Positions 7,515 to 15,991 of a DNA stretch of 64,000 nucleotides are shown in pieces (positions within the stretch are counted from its first letter, which is position 1; the number at the start of each line of letters is the position of its first letter). Below the pieces are notes generated by a model. That model saw nothing but the letters and a program-made list of their open reading frames with translations. It did not search any database and was not told where the DNA came from. Both the position numbers and the translations under genes were made by a program. Origin of the DNA: Candidatus Kaistella beijingensis (GTDB lineage Bacteria > Bacteroidota > Bacteroidia > Flavobacteriales > Weeksellaceae); NCBI RefSeq assembly GCF_020084865.1, contig NZ_CP071953.1, positions 2,542,001 through 2,606,000 of the forward strand, read 5' to 3'.

Positions 7515-8744
7515 TTATTCGGCACGCAACGCTTCAATCGGTTTAATCTTACTTGCTCGATACGCGGGAACAAATCCTGCAATCAGTCCTGAAATAACGA
7601 GACTCATAAATGCGGCGATAATTAATCCCCATCCAACACTTGGATCTTTGATGAAATATTTTTCTAAGCTGTCGCCAATTAGTGAAAGCGTTAAAACTCC
7701 TAATCCGACTCCGATTAATCCTGAAATTACCGTGATGACGATACTTTCCTGCATGATTAAGGCGACGATACTCTTTGGTTTTGCGCCGATTGCTTTTCTT
7801 ACGCCAATTTCTTGAGTTCGTTCTTTCACGATATAAACCATGATATTACTTATGCCGATAATTCCCGCCAGAAGAGTTCCCAATCCAATAAAACCTACAA
7901 TTAAAGTAATGACGAAAAGAAACAGAAATGAATCTTTCAAACCTTCTGCACGATTGTTTACATACACCGCATTTTCGTCATCAGGAGAAACTTTTTTCCT
8001 TGCCTTGACTTCTTTTTTAAGTTTTTCACCATATTTAATGGCTTCTTCGGGTTTCATATTTTCAGAATAGGCGATGAAAACGGTACTCACCGTATCGGAA
8101 CCTTTTTTCATCTGCTGCAAAGTCGAAATCGGAACGCTGATCATTCGTTCATCCCAATCTCCACCGTCGTCAGCGAAAACACCAATCACTTTGAAAAAAC
8201 TTCCATTAATATCTAAATCTTTTCCGACAGGATCGCCGTTTTTAATTAAATCACGCTGAACCATCCTTCCGATTACGGCAACATTTTGCTTTCTGTCAAT
8301 ATCTCCGGGAGAAATAAATCGTCCGTTCAAAAGTTTACGGTTTTCAATTTTCACTTCGTCCTGATTTGCACCGCTGATTTGATAAGTTCCACTTTCTTTG
8401 CCGTATTTTACCATTAAATTGGTGGAATATCTTGGTGTCGAATATTGCACTTTTTCAGGATCGGAATTGATGATGGCGTCGTAATCTTCATTATTTAAAG
8501 TCACTTCCCGGTCGGATTGTAAACCATCAAAAGCGATGGTGGTTCTTCCTGTGGAAATACTGATTAAATTTTGTGCATCTCTTGTAAAACCTTCCTGAAA
8601 AGCATTCTGCAAACCATTTCCGATCCCAAAAAGCACGATGAAAATATAAAGACCAAGCGCAACGGTAAAGCCGGAAAGTACCGTCCGCAATACATTACTG
8701 CGGATTGAGCTGAAAATTTCTTGCCATCGGTCTAAATCAAACAT
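7515..8744 (-). CDS. MacB-like ABC transporter permease (first permease)
   Basis: 409 residues from the ATG at 8744 (MFDLDRWQEIFSSIRSNVLR), chosen because the paralog starts in the same way (FKLDTWQEIYHSLKNNKLR); an upstream ATG at 8768 is in frame. It has a transmembrane helix, a periplasmic domain, and three C-terminal helices with VKERTQEIGVRKAIGAKPKS and the terminal SKIKPIEALRAE. It belongs to the same operon as the ATPase (8885-9577), the second permease and the adaptor. Probable export of a peptide, lipid or drug; the substrate is unknown. Confidence 0.9.
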   Translation of the reverse strand: MFDLDRWQEIFSSIRSNVLRTVLSGFTVALGLYIFIVLFGIGNGLQNAFQEGFTRDAQNLISISTGRTTIAFDGLQSDREVTLNNEDYDAIINSDPEKVQYSTPRYSTNLMVKYGKESGTYQISGANQDEVKIENRKLLNGRFISPGDIDRKQNVAVIGRMVQRDLIKNGDPVGKDLDINGSFFKVIGVFADDGGDWDERMISVPISTLQQMKKGSDTVSTVFIAYSENMKPEEAIKYGEKLKKEVKARKKVSPDDENAVYVNNRAEGLKDSFLFLFVITLIVGFIGLGTLLAGIIGISNIMVYIVKERTQEIGVRKAIGAKPKSIVALIMQESIVITVISGLIGVGLGVLTLSLIGDSLEKYFIKDPSVGWGLIIAAFMSLVISGLIAGFVPAYRASKIKPIEALRAE

Positions 8745-8884
8745 ATTTTTGGAAGAGCCAAGTAACAAGTAAAAAGAGTCATGTTTTACGCTTTAATACT
8801 GTTGCCTTGACTTTGATTTATTTTAAGTACTTTATTTTTCAATTATTATTCTGAACTTGGCTCTTGGCTCTTTTTACCTGGCTC

Positions 8885-9577
8885 TTAAGCTAAAACTCTC
8901 TGTTCAATAAACTCATCACTCTCAATCACGCCGTCTTTTAAAATGACGTTTCTTTTCGTTTCTGCAGCGACATCCGGTTCGTGCGTTACGACGATGATGG
9001 TTTTACCTTCGCGGTTGATTTCCTGCAGAAGTTTCATAATGTCGTACGTTGTTTTGGAATCCAAAGCTCCGGTTGGTTCATCGGCAAGAATTACTTTTGG
9101 ATCTGTAATTAAAGCTCTTGCAATCGCAACTCTTTGTTTTTGTCCGCCGGAAAGTTCGTTCGGTAAATGATCTGCCCAAGCTTTTAAACCTACCTTGTCA
9201 AGATATTCCAAAGCTTTTAGATTTCGTTCTTTTCTTGAAACATTTTGATAATAAAGCGGTAGTGCCACATTTTCCAAAGCCGTTTTGTAACCGATAAGGT
9301 TGAAACTTTGAAAAATAAATCCCAAAAATTTACTGCGATATTCTGCGGCTTTTACTTCGGATAAATGTTCGATGGGGATTCCGTCGAGTTCATAAATTCC
9401 CTCATCTTTTTCATCCAAAATCCCGATGATATTGAGTAAAGTTGATTTTCCGGAACCGGAACTTCCCATAATGGAAACAAATTCGCCTTCGTTGATGACA
9501 AGATCGATTCCCTTCAAGACATGAAGTTTGCTTTTCCCGGTGTCATAAGATTTGTGCAGATCCTTAATTACTAACAT
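8885..9577 (-). CDS. ABC transporter ATP-binding protein (LolD/MacB type)
   Basis: 230 residues. Walker A GSSGSGKST (38-46), Q-loop Q90, signature LSGGQ (142-146), Walker B VILADEPTG (162-170) and switch H199 are all intact. The sequence IFQSFNLIGYKTALENVALP is typical of the LolD/MacB/FtsE group. It is the first gene of the minus-strand operon and powers the two MacB-like permeases. Confidence 0.93.
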   Translation of the reverse strand: MLVIKDLHKSYDTGKSKLHVLKGIDLVINEGEFVSIMGSSGSGKSTLLNIIGILDEKDEGIYELDGIPIEHLSEVKAAEYRSKFLGFIFQSFNLIGYKTALENVALPLYYQNVSRKERNLKALEYLDKVGLKAWADHLPNELSGGQKQRVAIARALITDPKVILADEPTGALDSKTTYDIMKLLQEINREGKTIIVVTHEPDVAAETKRNVILKDGVIESDEFIEQRVLA

Positions 9578-10001
9578 TAAGTGACATTTATTTAAAAATA
9601 TTAGTAGAAAAAAATATTTGTTTGTTACAATCGCGAGTTTCTAGATTTTACAATAATAATTGTTTAACGATTTATTCCGTTATTAAAAGCCTTTTTTTAT
9701 GTTTGTTTAATGTCTAAAGTTTGCTTTCAGGCAATTTGGGATAAGATTTTTGATAAAAGCAATAGGGACGCAAGTTACGTGTCATTGTGGAAAACTTTTG
9801 ATGTTAAAACTCAGTGTTTTGACTATTTCCATTTTTTTAATAGAACCTTATTCTCTATTTTTGTTTTCGCCTCCTATAAGGAAAATCAATCAATTTTTGT
9901 GGATAATTTTTTAATTTAAATTATTTTAAATCAGAGAGTTATGTGAAGTGCAAAGTTTTTCCACAGGAGTCAATAATATTTTTTTTAAAACCAATTAAGA
10001 C
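9578..10001. other. 424-bp intergenic region between divergent efflux and nrdB genes
   Basis: AT-rich, with no convincing gene; the 69-codon frame at 9710-9919 lacks any recognisable feature. It holds three DnaA-box-like 9-mers (listed separately) and an AT-only stretch at about 9905-9930. It must contain the divergent promoters of the efflux operon and nrdB. Confidence 0.6.
9786..9965. promoter_or_regulatory. DnaA-box cluster upstream of nrdB
   Basis: TGTGGATAA at 9898-9906 is an exact DnaA box (complement TTATCCACA). TGTGGAAAA at 9786-9794 and TTTTCCACA at 9957-9965 each differ from it by one base and face each other. In E. coli, DnaA boxes control nrdAB, so replication-linked control of this ribonucleotide reductase is plausible. 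An origin is the alternative, but there is no dnaA neighbour. Confidence 0.45.
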
Positions 10002-10976
10002 ATGGGAATTTTTGACAAAAGAGTAAGTTACAAGCCGTTTGAATATCCGGAAATTTTGCAGTTCGTGGAAGCGATTAACAAATCATTTTGGGTACATTCC
10101 GAAGTAGATTTCACTGCGGATGTACAGGATTTTCACTCGCAACTTGAACCGCACGAAAAAGTGGCGGTAAAACACGCTCTCTTGGCCATCGCTCAAATCG
10201 AGGTTTCTGTAAAAACTTTTTGGGGGAATCTTTACAACCACATGCCGAAACCGGAACTGAACGGATTGGGCGCAACTTTCGCGGAATGTGAGTTTCGCCA
10301 TTCTGAAGCGTATTCAAGATTGTTGGAAGTTTTGGGCTACAACGATGAGTTTACAAGAGTGGTAGAAATTCCCGCCATTAAAAAGAGAATCGATTTTCTT
10401 TCTAATGTATTAAAGCACGCCAATTCTGCGACACCGAAAGAATATGTTTCGTCGCTTCTCTTGTTCAGTATTTTGATTGAAAATGTTTCTTTGTTCTCTC
10501 AATTTGCGATTATTTTATCGTTCACGAGATTTAAAGGTTATATGAAGAACGTGTCCAACATTATTGCGTGGACTTCCGTTGATGAGCAAATCCACGCCAA
10601 TGCAGGAATTTATTTAATCAACAAAATTCGTGAAGAGCAACCGGAATTGTTGACCGATTCTGATATAGAAGACATCTACACTTTGGTGGACCATTCCATC
10701 ACTGTAGAAGAAGAAATCTTGGATTGGATTTTCGAGTTGGGCGAATTGGATAACTTCTCGAAAGAAGATTTGCTGAACTTCATGAAATACCGTGTTGATG
10801 ACAGTTTGAAAAAAATCGGCATGAAGACACGCTACAACGTAACTCCGGAACAATACCGACCAATGGTTTGGTTCGAGGAAGAAGTTTTCGCCAATTCATT
10901 GGATGATTTCTTTGCAAAAAGACCGGTAGATTATACGAAGCATGATAAGAGTATTACGGAGAATGATTTGTTTTAA
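10002..10976 (+). CDS. nrdB: Ribonucleoside-diphosphate reductase, beta subunit (class Ia)
   Basis: 324 residues. All radical-site residues can be placed: Asp36 (SEVDF), Glu97 and His100 (CEFRH), Tyr104 four residues later (radical tyrosine, HSEAY), Glu160 (ILIEN), Glu195 and His198 (DEQIH). It therefore looks like a standard tyrosyl-radical diiron subunit, not the Tyr-less form. It supplies the radical for deoxyribonucleotide synthesis with NrdA (11992-13647). No ATP-cone is attached. Unusually, it is separated from nrdA by an orphan gene and repeats. Confidence 0.95.
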   Translation: MGIFDKRVSYKPFEYPEILQFVEAINKSFWVHSEVDFTADVQDFHSQLEPHEKVAVKHALLAIAQIEVSVKTFWGNLYNHMPKPELNGLGATFAECEFRHSEAYSRLLEVLGYNDEFTRVVEIPAIKKRIDFLSNVLKHANSATPKEYVSSLLLFSILIENVSLFSQFAIILSFTRFKGYMKNVSNIIAWTSVDEQIHANAGIYLINKIREEQPELLTDSDIEDIYTLVDHSITVEEEILDWIFELGELDNFSKEDLLNFMKYRVDDSLKKIGMKTRYNVTPEQYRPMVWFEEEVFANSLDDFFAKRPVDYTKHDKSITENDLF

Positions 10977-10979
10977 TTT

Positions 10980-11336
10980 ATGCTAATGAATACAAATGGT
11001 GAAAATATTTCGACGGTTTTGAATTTTTTGAGAGCAGAAGGATTTAAGAGAACAGTTGATAAGATAGGAACATATTGTACAAATTATGATTTGTATTATA
11101 AAAAAATTAGTGATTCTAATTATCTTATTTTGAATCATTTTGGTAAAGAATATAAATCAATTGACAAAGAAGGTTTCGATTTTTGGATTGCAAGTTATCA
11201 ATCCGAAAAATTGATAGGCAAAACTAGTCCTTCCAATTTTTCAGATATAAGATTAGGATTCAATTTTGAAAGAGATAAAAATTTAATGTTGGAAAGATTA
11301 AACTCATTTTGGCGCGAGCGAAGTGAGCGTCAATGA
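10980..11336 (+). CDS. Small protein of unknown function inserted between nrdB and nrdA
   Basis: 118 residues, starting 3 bp after the nrdB stop, so probably cotranscribed. No domain or membrane segment was recognised; the composition is Asn/Lys/Ile-rich and more AT-rich than nrdB and nrdA. The last codons (WRERSERQ) and the stop lie inside a hairpin (11300-11340; AAACTCAT pairs with ATGAGTTT), which suggests that a repeat element supplies the C-terminus. It may be an acquired gene with no role in nucleotide reduction. Confidence 0.5.
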   Translation: MLMNTNGENISTVLNFLRAEGFKRTVDKIGTYCTNYDLYYKKISDSNYLILNHFGKEYKSIDKEGFDFWIASYQSEKLIGKTSPSNFSDIRLGFNFERDKNLMLERLNSFWRERSERQ

Positions 11337-11358
11337 GTTTATAAATTAGATTTATCAA

Positions 11359-11418
11359 TAGGAACGGGTTTTAACCCGTTTTTATGAAGAATGAAAGTTC
11401 TTTTGGCTTTATCCAAAA
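11359..11418. repeat. Two-hairpin intergenic repeat (TAGGAACGGG type)
   Basis: TAGGAACGGGTTTTAACCCGTT-type sequence (hairpin 11363-11380) followed by TTTTGGCTTTATCCAAAA (11401-11418). The same pair occurs at 18826-18883, and the first half recurs at 22807-22828. Confidence 0.7.
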
Positions 11419-11487
11419 TTTATTGAAATTTTTTGAAGCGGAGGATACGTTAAGTTTTGTAGGAAAAGGCTTGAATAAATATTTGGG

Positions 11488-11733
11488 GAGCGGCGAAGCC
11501 GCGAAATGTGGGTAGAAAAAGGTTGAGTAGTTCTTAAGAAGCACCGAAGGTGCGACATGTTGGTTGGGAATTGTTATGCTTATTTATTAGGAGCCCCGAA
11601 GGTGCGACATGTTTGGTAGAGAAAATTTGACGAGTTTTTGTGGAGCGCCGAAGGTGCGAAACATCAACAGTTGGGTGCGGGGCGCCCGGAAAAATGTGAG
11701 GAATTATTGAGGGAGCGCCGAAGGTGCGAAATT
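11488..11733. repeat. Array of five regularly spaced short palindromic repeats
   Basis: Units of about 22 bp with the core GAGCNCCGAAGGTGCGAMAT begin at 11488, 11539, 11591, 11643 and 11713. The first three intervals leave 29-30 bp of non-repeated sequence and the last leaves 48. Each unit folds into a small hairpin with a CGAAG apex (GCACCGAAGGTGC). Repeats vary between copies and no cas gene is near, so this is REP/BIME-like rather than CRISPR. Confidence 0.7.
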
Positions 11734-11787
11734 ACTTTTAATGGAGAGATTGCTTCGTCCCTCGCAATGACAAACCACCCGTCTTTA

Positions 11788-11861
11788 TAGCCCCGATTGC
11801 AGCGGCATCCTTTTGCGAAACGAAGTGCAGCAAAAGATACAGCGGAAAGCGGGACCGAATT
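11788..11861 (+). repeat. GCCCCGATTG...AAAGCGGGACC intergenic element, copy 1
   Basis: Starts TAGCCCCGATTG and ends AAAGCGGGACCGAATTT, with a degenerate central hairpin (TTTTGC...GCAAAA). The inverted copy at 24034-24115 shares both ends and has a much better central hairpin. I recall similar sequences as frequent intergenic repeats in flavobacteria. Confidence 0.7.
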
Positions 11862-11991
11862 TAAATAAAAGCAAAAACTTTCTTGCTCCTGCAAAACCAA
11901 GCTTATGAGATAGCTTCGCTTTGCTCGCAATGACAGAGAATAATTATATTTTTGAGGAAATTGATACCTCAGACTTTAAAAAAATACCGTT

Positions 11992-13647
11992 ATGGAAGAA
12001 AATACAAATATTTGGTGGCTGAACGAAGAAAGCGAACAAATGCTGAATCGTGGCTACCTTTTGAAAGGCGAAACCGTACAGGGCGCGATTGAAAGAATTA
12101 CAACCGCTGCCGCGAAACGACTTTATAAACCTGAATTGCAGCCGGCTTTCGAGGAGATGATTACGAAGGGTTGGATTTCTTTTTCGTCGCCCGTTTGGGC
12201 GAATATGGGAACTCAGCGTGGACTTCCGATTTCGTGTTTCAACGTACATATTCCGGATAATATTGAGGGAATTACGCATAAATTGGGCGAAGTGATCATG
12301 CAGACAAAAATCGGGGGTGGAACTTCCGGTTATTTCGGCGAGCTGAGAAATCGTGGAACTGCGGTGACCGACAATGGGAAATCTTCGGGCGCAGTTTCGT
12401 TTATGAAATTGTATGATACCGCGATGGACGTGGTTTCACAAGGTGGTGTTCGTCGTGGTGCTTTTGCGGCGTATTTGGATATTGATCATGGTGATATTGA
12501 GGAATTTTTGTCGATTAAAGATATTGGAAGTCCGATTCAGAACTTGTTTACGGGAGTTTGTGTTCCGGATTATTGGATGCAGGATATGATTGACGGCGAT
12601 ATGGACAAACGTAAAATTTGGGCACGAGTTTTAGAGAGCCGCCAACAAAAAGGTTTGCCATATATTTTCTTTACCGACAACGTAAACCGCAACAAACCAC
12701 AAGTTTACAAAGACCGCGGAATGATGGTGAATGCAAGTAATTTGTGTTCGGAAATCATGTTGCCTTCAAGTGCGGAAGAATCGTTTATTTGCTGTCTTTC
12801 CTCGATGAACCTTGAATTGTACGACGAGTGGAAAGACACGAACGCCGTAAAATTGGCGATTTATTTCCTCGATGCTGTTTTGTCTGAATTCATTGAAAAA
12901 ACGGAAGGAAATTATTATCTAACCGGAGCAAGAAACTTCGCAATGCGTCACAGAGCGCTTGGTTTGGGAGTTTTGGGATATCATTCTTATTTGCAGAAAA
13001 ATATGATTCCGTTTGAAAGTTTCGAGGCGACGCAGTTTAATGCTCGTGCTTTCAGACATATCAAAGAACAGTCGCTTCAAGCGTCGCAAGAATTGGCGAA
13101 TATTTACGGCGAACCTGAAATGTTGAAAGGTTACGGAATGCGCAACACGACGTTGATGGCGATTGCTCCGACTACTTCTTCTTCCGCGATTTTGGGACAA
13201 ACTTCTCCGGGAATCGAACCTTTTGCATCGAATTATTACAAAGCAGGTTTGGCGAAAGGAAACTTTATGCGTAAAAACAAATACCTTGCAAAATTATTGC
13301 AGGAAAAAGGTCTCGACAACGAGGAAACCTGGAGAACCATTATGCTGAATCACGGTTCTGTTCAACATTTGAATGAATTGAGTGATGAGGAAAAAGCGGT
13401 TTTCAAAACCTTCCGTGAAATCTCACCGATGGAGATTATTTCTCAAGCCGCGCAAAGACAGCAATATATTGACCAAGCGCAATCTTTGAATTTGCAGATT
13501 CCTTCAACAATGCCGGTGAAAGATGTGAATTATCTTTATATCGAAGCGTGGAAAAAAGGTGTGAAAACGCTGTATTACCAGAGAAGCTCTTCGGTTTCGA
13601 AGGAGTTGATGGTGAATTTTGTAACGTGCTCGAGTTGTGAAGCGTAA
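11992..13647 (+). CDS. nrdA: Ribonucleoside-diphosphate reductase, alpha subunit (short form)
   Basis: 551 residues. Active-site residues can be placed: C82 in LPISCFN (partner of the second redox Cys at 267/268 in SFICCLS), N250, C252 and E254 in NASNLCSEI, a Tyr pair in TLYYQRSSS, and the C-terminal redox cysteines C546 and C549 (CSSC). It reduces ribonucleoside diphosphates with NrdB. It is about 200 residues shorter than the E. coli enzyme because the N-terminal ATP-cone is absent, so the usual dATP activity switch cannot work through this subunit. A hairpin terminator follows at 13688. Confidence 0.95.
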   Translation: MEENTNIWWLNEESEQMLNRGYLLKGETVQGAIERITTAAAKRLYKPELQPAFEEMITKGWISFSSPVWANMGTQRGLPISCFNVHIPDNIEGITHKLGEVIMQTKIGGGTSGYFGELRNRGTAVTDNGKSSGAVSFMKLYDTAMDVVSQGGVRRGAFAAYLDIDHGDIEEFLSIKDIGSPIQNLFTGVCVPDYWMQDMIDGDMDKRKIWARVLESRQQKGLPYIFFTDNVNRNKPQVYKDRGMMVNASNLCSEIMLPSSAEESFICCLSSMNLELYDEWKDTNAVKLAIYFLDAVLSEFIEKTEGNYYLTGARNFAMRHRALGLGVLGYHSYLQKNMIPFESFEATQFNARAFRHIKEQSLQASQELANIYGEPEMLKGYGMRNTTLMAIAPTTSSSAILGQTSPGIEPFASNYYKAGLAKGNFMRKNKYLAKLLQEKGLDNEETWRTIMLNHGSVQHLNELSDEEKAVFKTFREISPMEIISQAAQRQQYIDQAQSLNLQIPSTMPVKDVNYLYIEAWKKGVKTLYYQRSSSVSKELMVNFVTCSSCEA

Positions 13648-13687
13648 AATTCAGAAAAATAACAAGGAGAAAAGAATAAAGATAAGG

Positions 13688-13716
13688 CCGCGGAAAATTT
13701 TTCTGCGGTTTTTTAT
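13688..13716 (+). terminator. Rho-independent terminator after nrdA
   Basis: CCGCGGAAA pairs with TTTCTGCGG (one G-T pair) and is followed by a T-tract. It ends the nrd transcript about 40 bp after the nrdA stop. Confidence 0.75.
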
Positions 13717-13775
13717 TGATTTAAATCAAGTTTTTGCATTTAAAATAATTGTAGATTTGTTTTAAAGCTCACCGT

Positions 13776-14459
13776 ATGAAAAATATAATATTGTTATTAA
13801 TAACCTTTTTATTGGTTGAGTGCAGAGAAACTGGTTCGAACGATTCTTCGACACAAGACATTGTAAAAAGTTCAGTTTCGGGAAAAGTTTATGATTATCA
13901 AAGGAATATCCCTGTATCAAATTTTCCCGTAAAATTATTTAGACAGTATAGTGATTTTTGTGGGTATATGTCTTGCATTAGGAACGAGGAAATTGCTACG
14001 GCATACTCAGATCAAAACGGGAACTATATCATTAACTTCAATTACATTAAAGATTTAACAAAAAAAAATTATGGTTATGTAATAAAGGTTGAGAACTATT
14101 CTAATCATATCGCAGAAAATCTACAAACAACGACAATAAATCCAGGCAATAATAACACCGTTAACATTAATGCTTGGGCGGTGGTAAGGTTAAAAATTCA
14201 TCTTTCTATATTGAACAATAATAATCCACCACTTTATATTGCGACACATTTAACAACAGAAAGCGGAACATTCAATAATACCGCCGTAAACGGAAATGGG
14301 GAACAAGATATAGAATTGATGGCAAAGCCGTCTTGGAATATGGTTCTTCGTTTTTACTATTTTTTAAATAATCAGATACATTTTATTGACAAGCAGGTAA
14401 ATACAAATAATGATGATTTTCAAAACCTTAATTTCACCATTGATTGTGGTTTATTTTAG
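13776..14459 (+). CDS. Putative lipoprotein with a carboxypeptidase-regulatory-like domain
   Basis: 227 residues. MKNIILLLITFLLVEC resembles an SPII signal (lipidation at Cys16). Residues about 30-110 (SGKVYDYQRNIPVSNFPVKL, then AYSDQNGNYIINF) have the form of a CarboxypepD_reg/Cna-B type beta-sandwich. The rest is Asn-rich and unassigned. A TAGATTTG -7 element lies at 13752-13759. The gene is more AT-rich than its neighbours and may have been acquired. Function unknown. Confidence 0.65.
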   Translation: MKNIILLLITFLLVECRETGSNDSSTQDIVKSSVSGKVYDYQRNIPVSNFPVKLFRQYSDFCGYMSCIRNEEIATAYSDQNGNYIINFNYIKDLTKKNYGYVIKVENYSNHIAENLQTTTINPGNNNTVNINAWAVVRLKIHLSILNNNNPPLYIATHLTTESGTFNNTAVNGNGEQDIELMAKPSWNMVLRFYYFLNNQIHFIDKQVNTNNDDFQNLNFTIDCGLF

Positions 14460-14537
14460 TTTCATCTGCAATTGGTTCTCTTGTGGATCTAGAGATTAAA
14501 TGTAAATCCTTAACTTTAAATCCTCAAAATTTAAATT

Positions 14538-15422
14538 ATGAAATTCGGACAAGTTGATGACCCGTCGCAAATAGATTTTACCCTTCCAAAAGACCATCCA
14601 AGAACTGCAGAAATTCTGAAAAAGAATACGAAAGGTCTTGAAGATATTTCCATCGGTTGCGCCAAGTGGAACAAAACCGATTTGAAAGGCTTCTATCCAA
14701 AAGGAACGAAAGATGAGTTGACGTATTACGCGACACAGTTTAATTCCATTGAGTTGAACGCGACTTTCTACGGAATGCCTTCTGCGGAACAGGTGCAGAC
14801 CTGGAAAGAAAAGACCCCAAAAGATTTTAAATTTTTTCCAAAAATTACGAACACCGTTTCTCATTTCAGAAGACTTTTGAATATTACGGATGTCGTGACA
14901 CAATTTGCAACGGCGGTTTTGAATTTTGATGAAAAGTTGGGAATGGTTTTCCTGCAGCTTCATGATAACTTTAAGCCGAAAGATTACGAGCGCTTAGAAA
15001 AATTTATAAAAGATTGGCCTAAAGAAATTCCTCTCGCAATAGAACTTCGCAATAACGAATGGTTTTCAGACGAGGAAGTTTTTGAAAAAACGATGAAACT
15101 TTTTGAGGAAAACACTATCACCAACATCATCGTCGATACTGCAGGAAGACGAGATATGCTTCACATGAGATTGACGACGACAAGTGCTTTTATCCGTTAT
15201 GTTGGAGCCAATGCAGAAAGCGATTATGCAAGATTAGATGATTGGTTGCAAAGATTAACCGATTGGAAAAAACTCGGATTAAAAAATCTATACTTCTTTG
15301 TTCATCAAAATCTTGAAAAAGCTTCACCTTTGCTTTCCGCACACTTCATTGAACAAATGAACAAGGATTGGGGAACCGAAATTCATGTTCCGGTAATGGC
15401 GGATGCGAAAACTTTATTTTAG
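14538..15422 (+). CDS. DUF72 (YecE-like) family protein
   Basis: 294 residues. The DUF72 hallmarks are visible: ISIGCAKWNKTDLKGFYPKG near the N-terminus, FNSIELNATFYGMPSAEQVQ, KFFPKITNTVSH, LGMVFLQLHDNF, and a C-terminal YFFVHQNLEKASP. This is a TIM-barrel-like family of unknown biochemical function. It stands alone upstream of the Rrf2-oxidase locus, with no overlap. Confidence 0.88.
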   Translation: MKFGQVDDPSQIDFTLPKDHPRTAEILKKNTKGLEDISIGCAKWNKTDLKGFYPKGTKDELTYYATQFNSIELNATFYGMPSAEQVQTWKEKTPKDFKFFPKITNTVSHFRRLLNITDVVTQFATAVLNFDEKLGMVFLQLHDNFKPKDYERLEKFIKDWPKEIPLAIELRNNEWFSDEEVFEKTMKLFEENTITNIIVDTAGRRDMLHMRLTTTSAFIRYVGANAESDYARLDDWLQRLTDWKKLGLKNLYFFVHQNLEKASPLLSAHFIEQMNKDWGTEIHVPVMADAKTLF

Positions 15423-15479
15423 TAAGATGCAGTCTAATCGCATTATTCATTTCATTAATAAATTTTATAGATAGAATAA

Positions 15480-15495
15480 AAGATAAGAACATCCT
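15480..15495. promoter_or_regulatory. Probable Rrf2 operator upstream of the rrf2 gene
   Basis: AAGAT-AAGAAC-ATCCT is an imperfect inverted repeat with 5-bp arms and a 6-bp spacer. It has the same geometry and nearly the same arms as AGGAC-N6-GTCCT at 15992-16007. It lies 43 bp before the Rrf2 ATG, which fits autorepression. Confidence 0.45.
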
Positions 15496-15537
15496 TAATT
15501 ATAATAATCTTCAATAAATTAGCAAAAGCAGAAAAAG

Positions 15538-15972
15538 ATGTTTTCAAAATCCTGTGAATACGGCATTAGAGCCTCGATTTATGTCGCAAAACAGTCGGTG
15601 AAAGAAAGAAAAGTAGGGCAGAAGGAAATTGCAAAAGCAATCGACTCACCCGAAGCTTTCACCGCGAAAATTTTGCAGAAGCTCACCAAAACAAATGTCA
15701 TTCGTTCCGCAAAAGGTCCAAATGGTGGCTTTTTCGTTGAAACAGGTGATTTGGAAAGAGTAAAACTTTGGAACATCGTTTTTGCTATTGACGGAAACAG
15801 CTTGTTTGAAGACTGCAGTTTGGGCTTGCGGAAATGCAATGCACAAAAACCATGTCCACTTCATCACAAATTTGTGAAAATTAGAGCTGAAATTCGGGAG
15901 ACGCTCGAAAAAACGACTTTGAAATCTTTGGCTGAAGAAGTTTCAATAGGTGCCGCTTATCTTAAGAGATAA
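15538..15972 (+). CDS. Rrf2 family regulator with a three-Cys (NsrR/IscR-like) cluster motif
   Basis: 144 residues. The N-terminal winged HTH (MFSKSCEYGIRASIYVA, then AIDSPEAFTAKILQKLTK) is followed by the wing KGPNGGFF. A C93-X6-C100-X5-C106 motif lies in the segment DCSLGLRKCNAQKPC, close to NsrR (C-X7-C-X5-C) and IscR (C-X5-C-X5-C), so it probably binds an Fe-S cluster sensitive to NO, oxygen or redox state. It lies 50 bp upstream of the cbb3-like oxidase operon. Matching inverted repeats stand before both this gene and the oxidase operon. Confidence 0.88.
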   Translation: MFSKSCEYGIRASIYVAKQSVKERKVGQKEIAKAIDSPEAFTAKILQKLTKTNVIRSAKGPNGGFFVETGDLERVKLWNIVFAIDGNSLFEDCSLGLRKCNAQKPCPLHHKFVKIRAEIRETLEKTTLKSLAEEVSIGAAYLKR

Positions 15973-15991
15973 AATTTTTTTATTCTAATAA

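Larger units (their letters stand above)
11337..11991. other. 655-bp repeat-rich gap within the nrd locus
   Basis: No credible gene; the 88-codon reverse frame at 11664-11930 is made of repeats. In order it holds a two-hairpin repeat, a regularly spaced hairpin array, a GCCCCGATTG-type element and two CTCGCAATGACA units in direct orientation (about 11746-11772 and 11908-11937). The nrdA promoter should lie in the last 50 bp. Confidence 0.65.

Noticed and set aside
9710..9919. 69-codon plus-strand frame before nrdB
   Set aside because: No domain, no promoter of its own, AT-rich composition typical of intergenic DNA, and it overlaps the DnaA-box region.
9786..9965. Chromosomal origin of replication
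   Set aside because: Only one exact DnaA box, no dnaA, dnaN or other origin-associated genes, and the position directly before nrdB favours gene control.
11488..11733. Possible CRISPR array
   Set aside because: Repeats differ between units, fold as separate hairpins, the last interval is longer, and no cas genes are near; REP-like repeats fit better.
11664..11930. 88-codon minus-strand frame in the nrd gap
   Set aside because: It is composed of the GCCCCGATTG element and CTCGCAATGACA units, so it is a chance frame through repeats.
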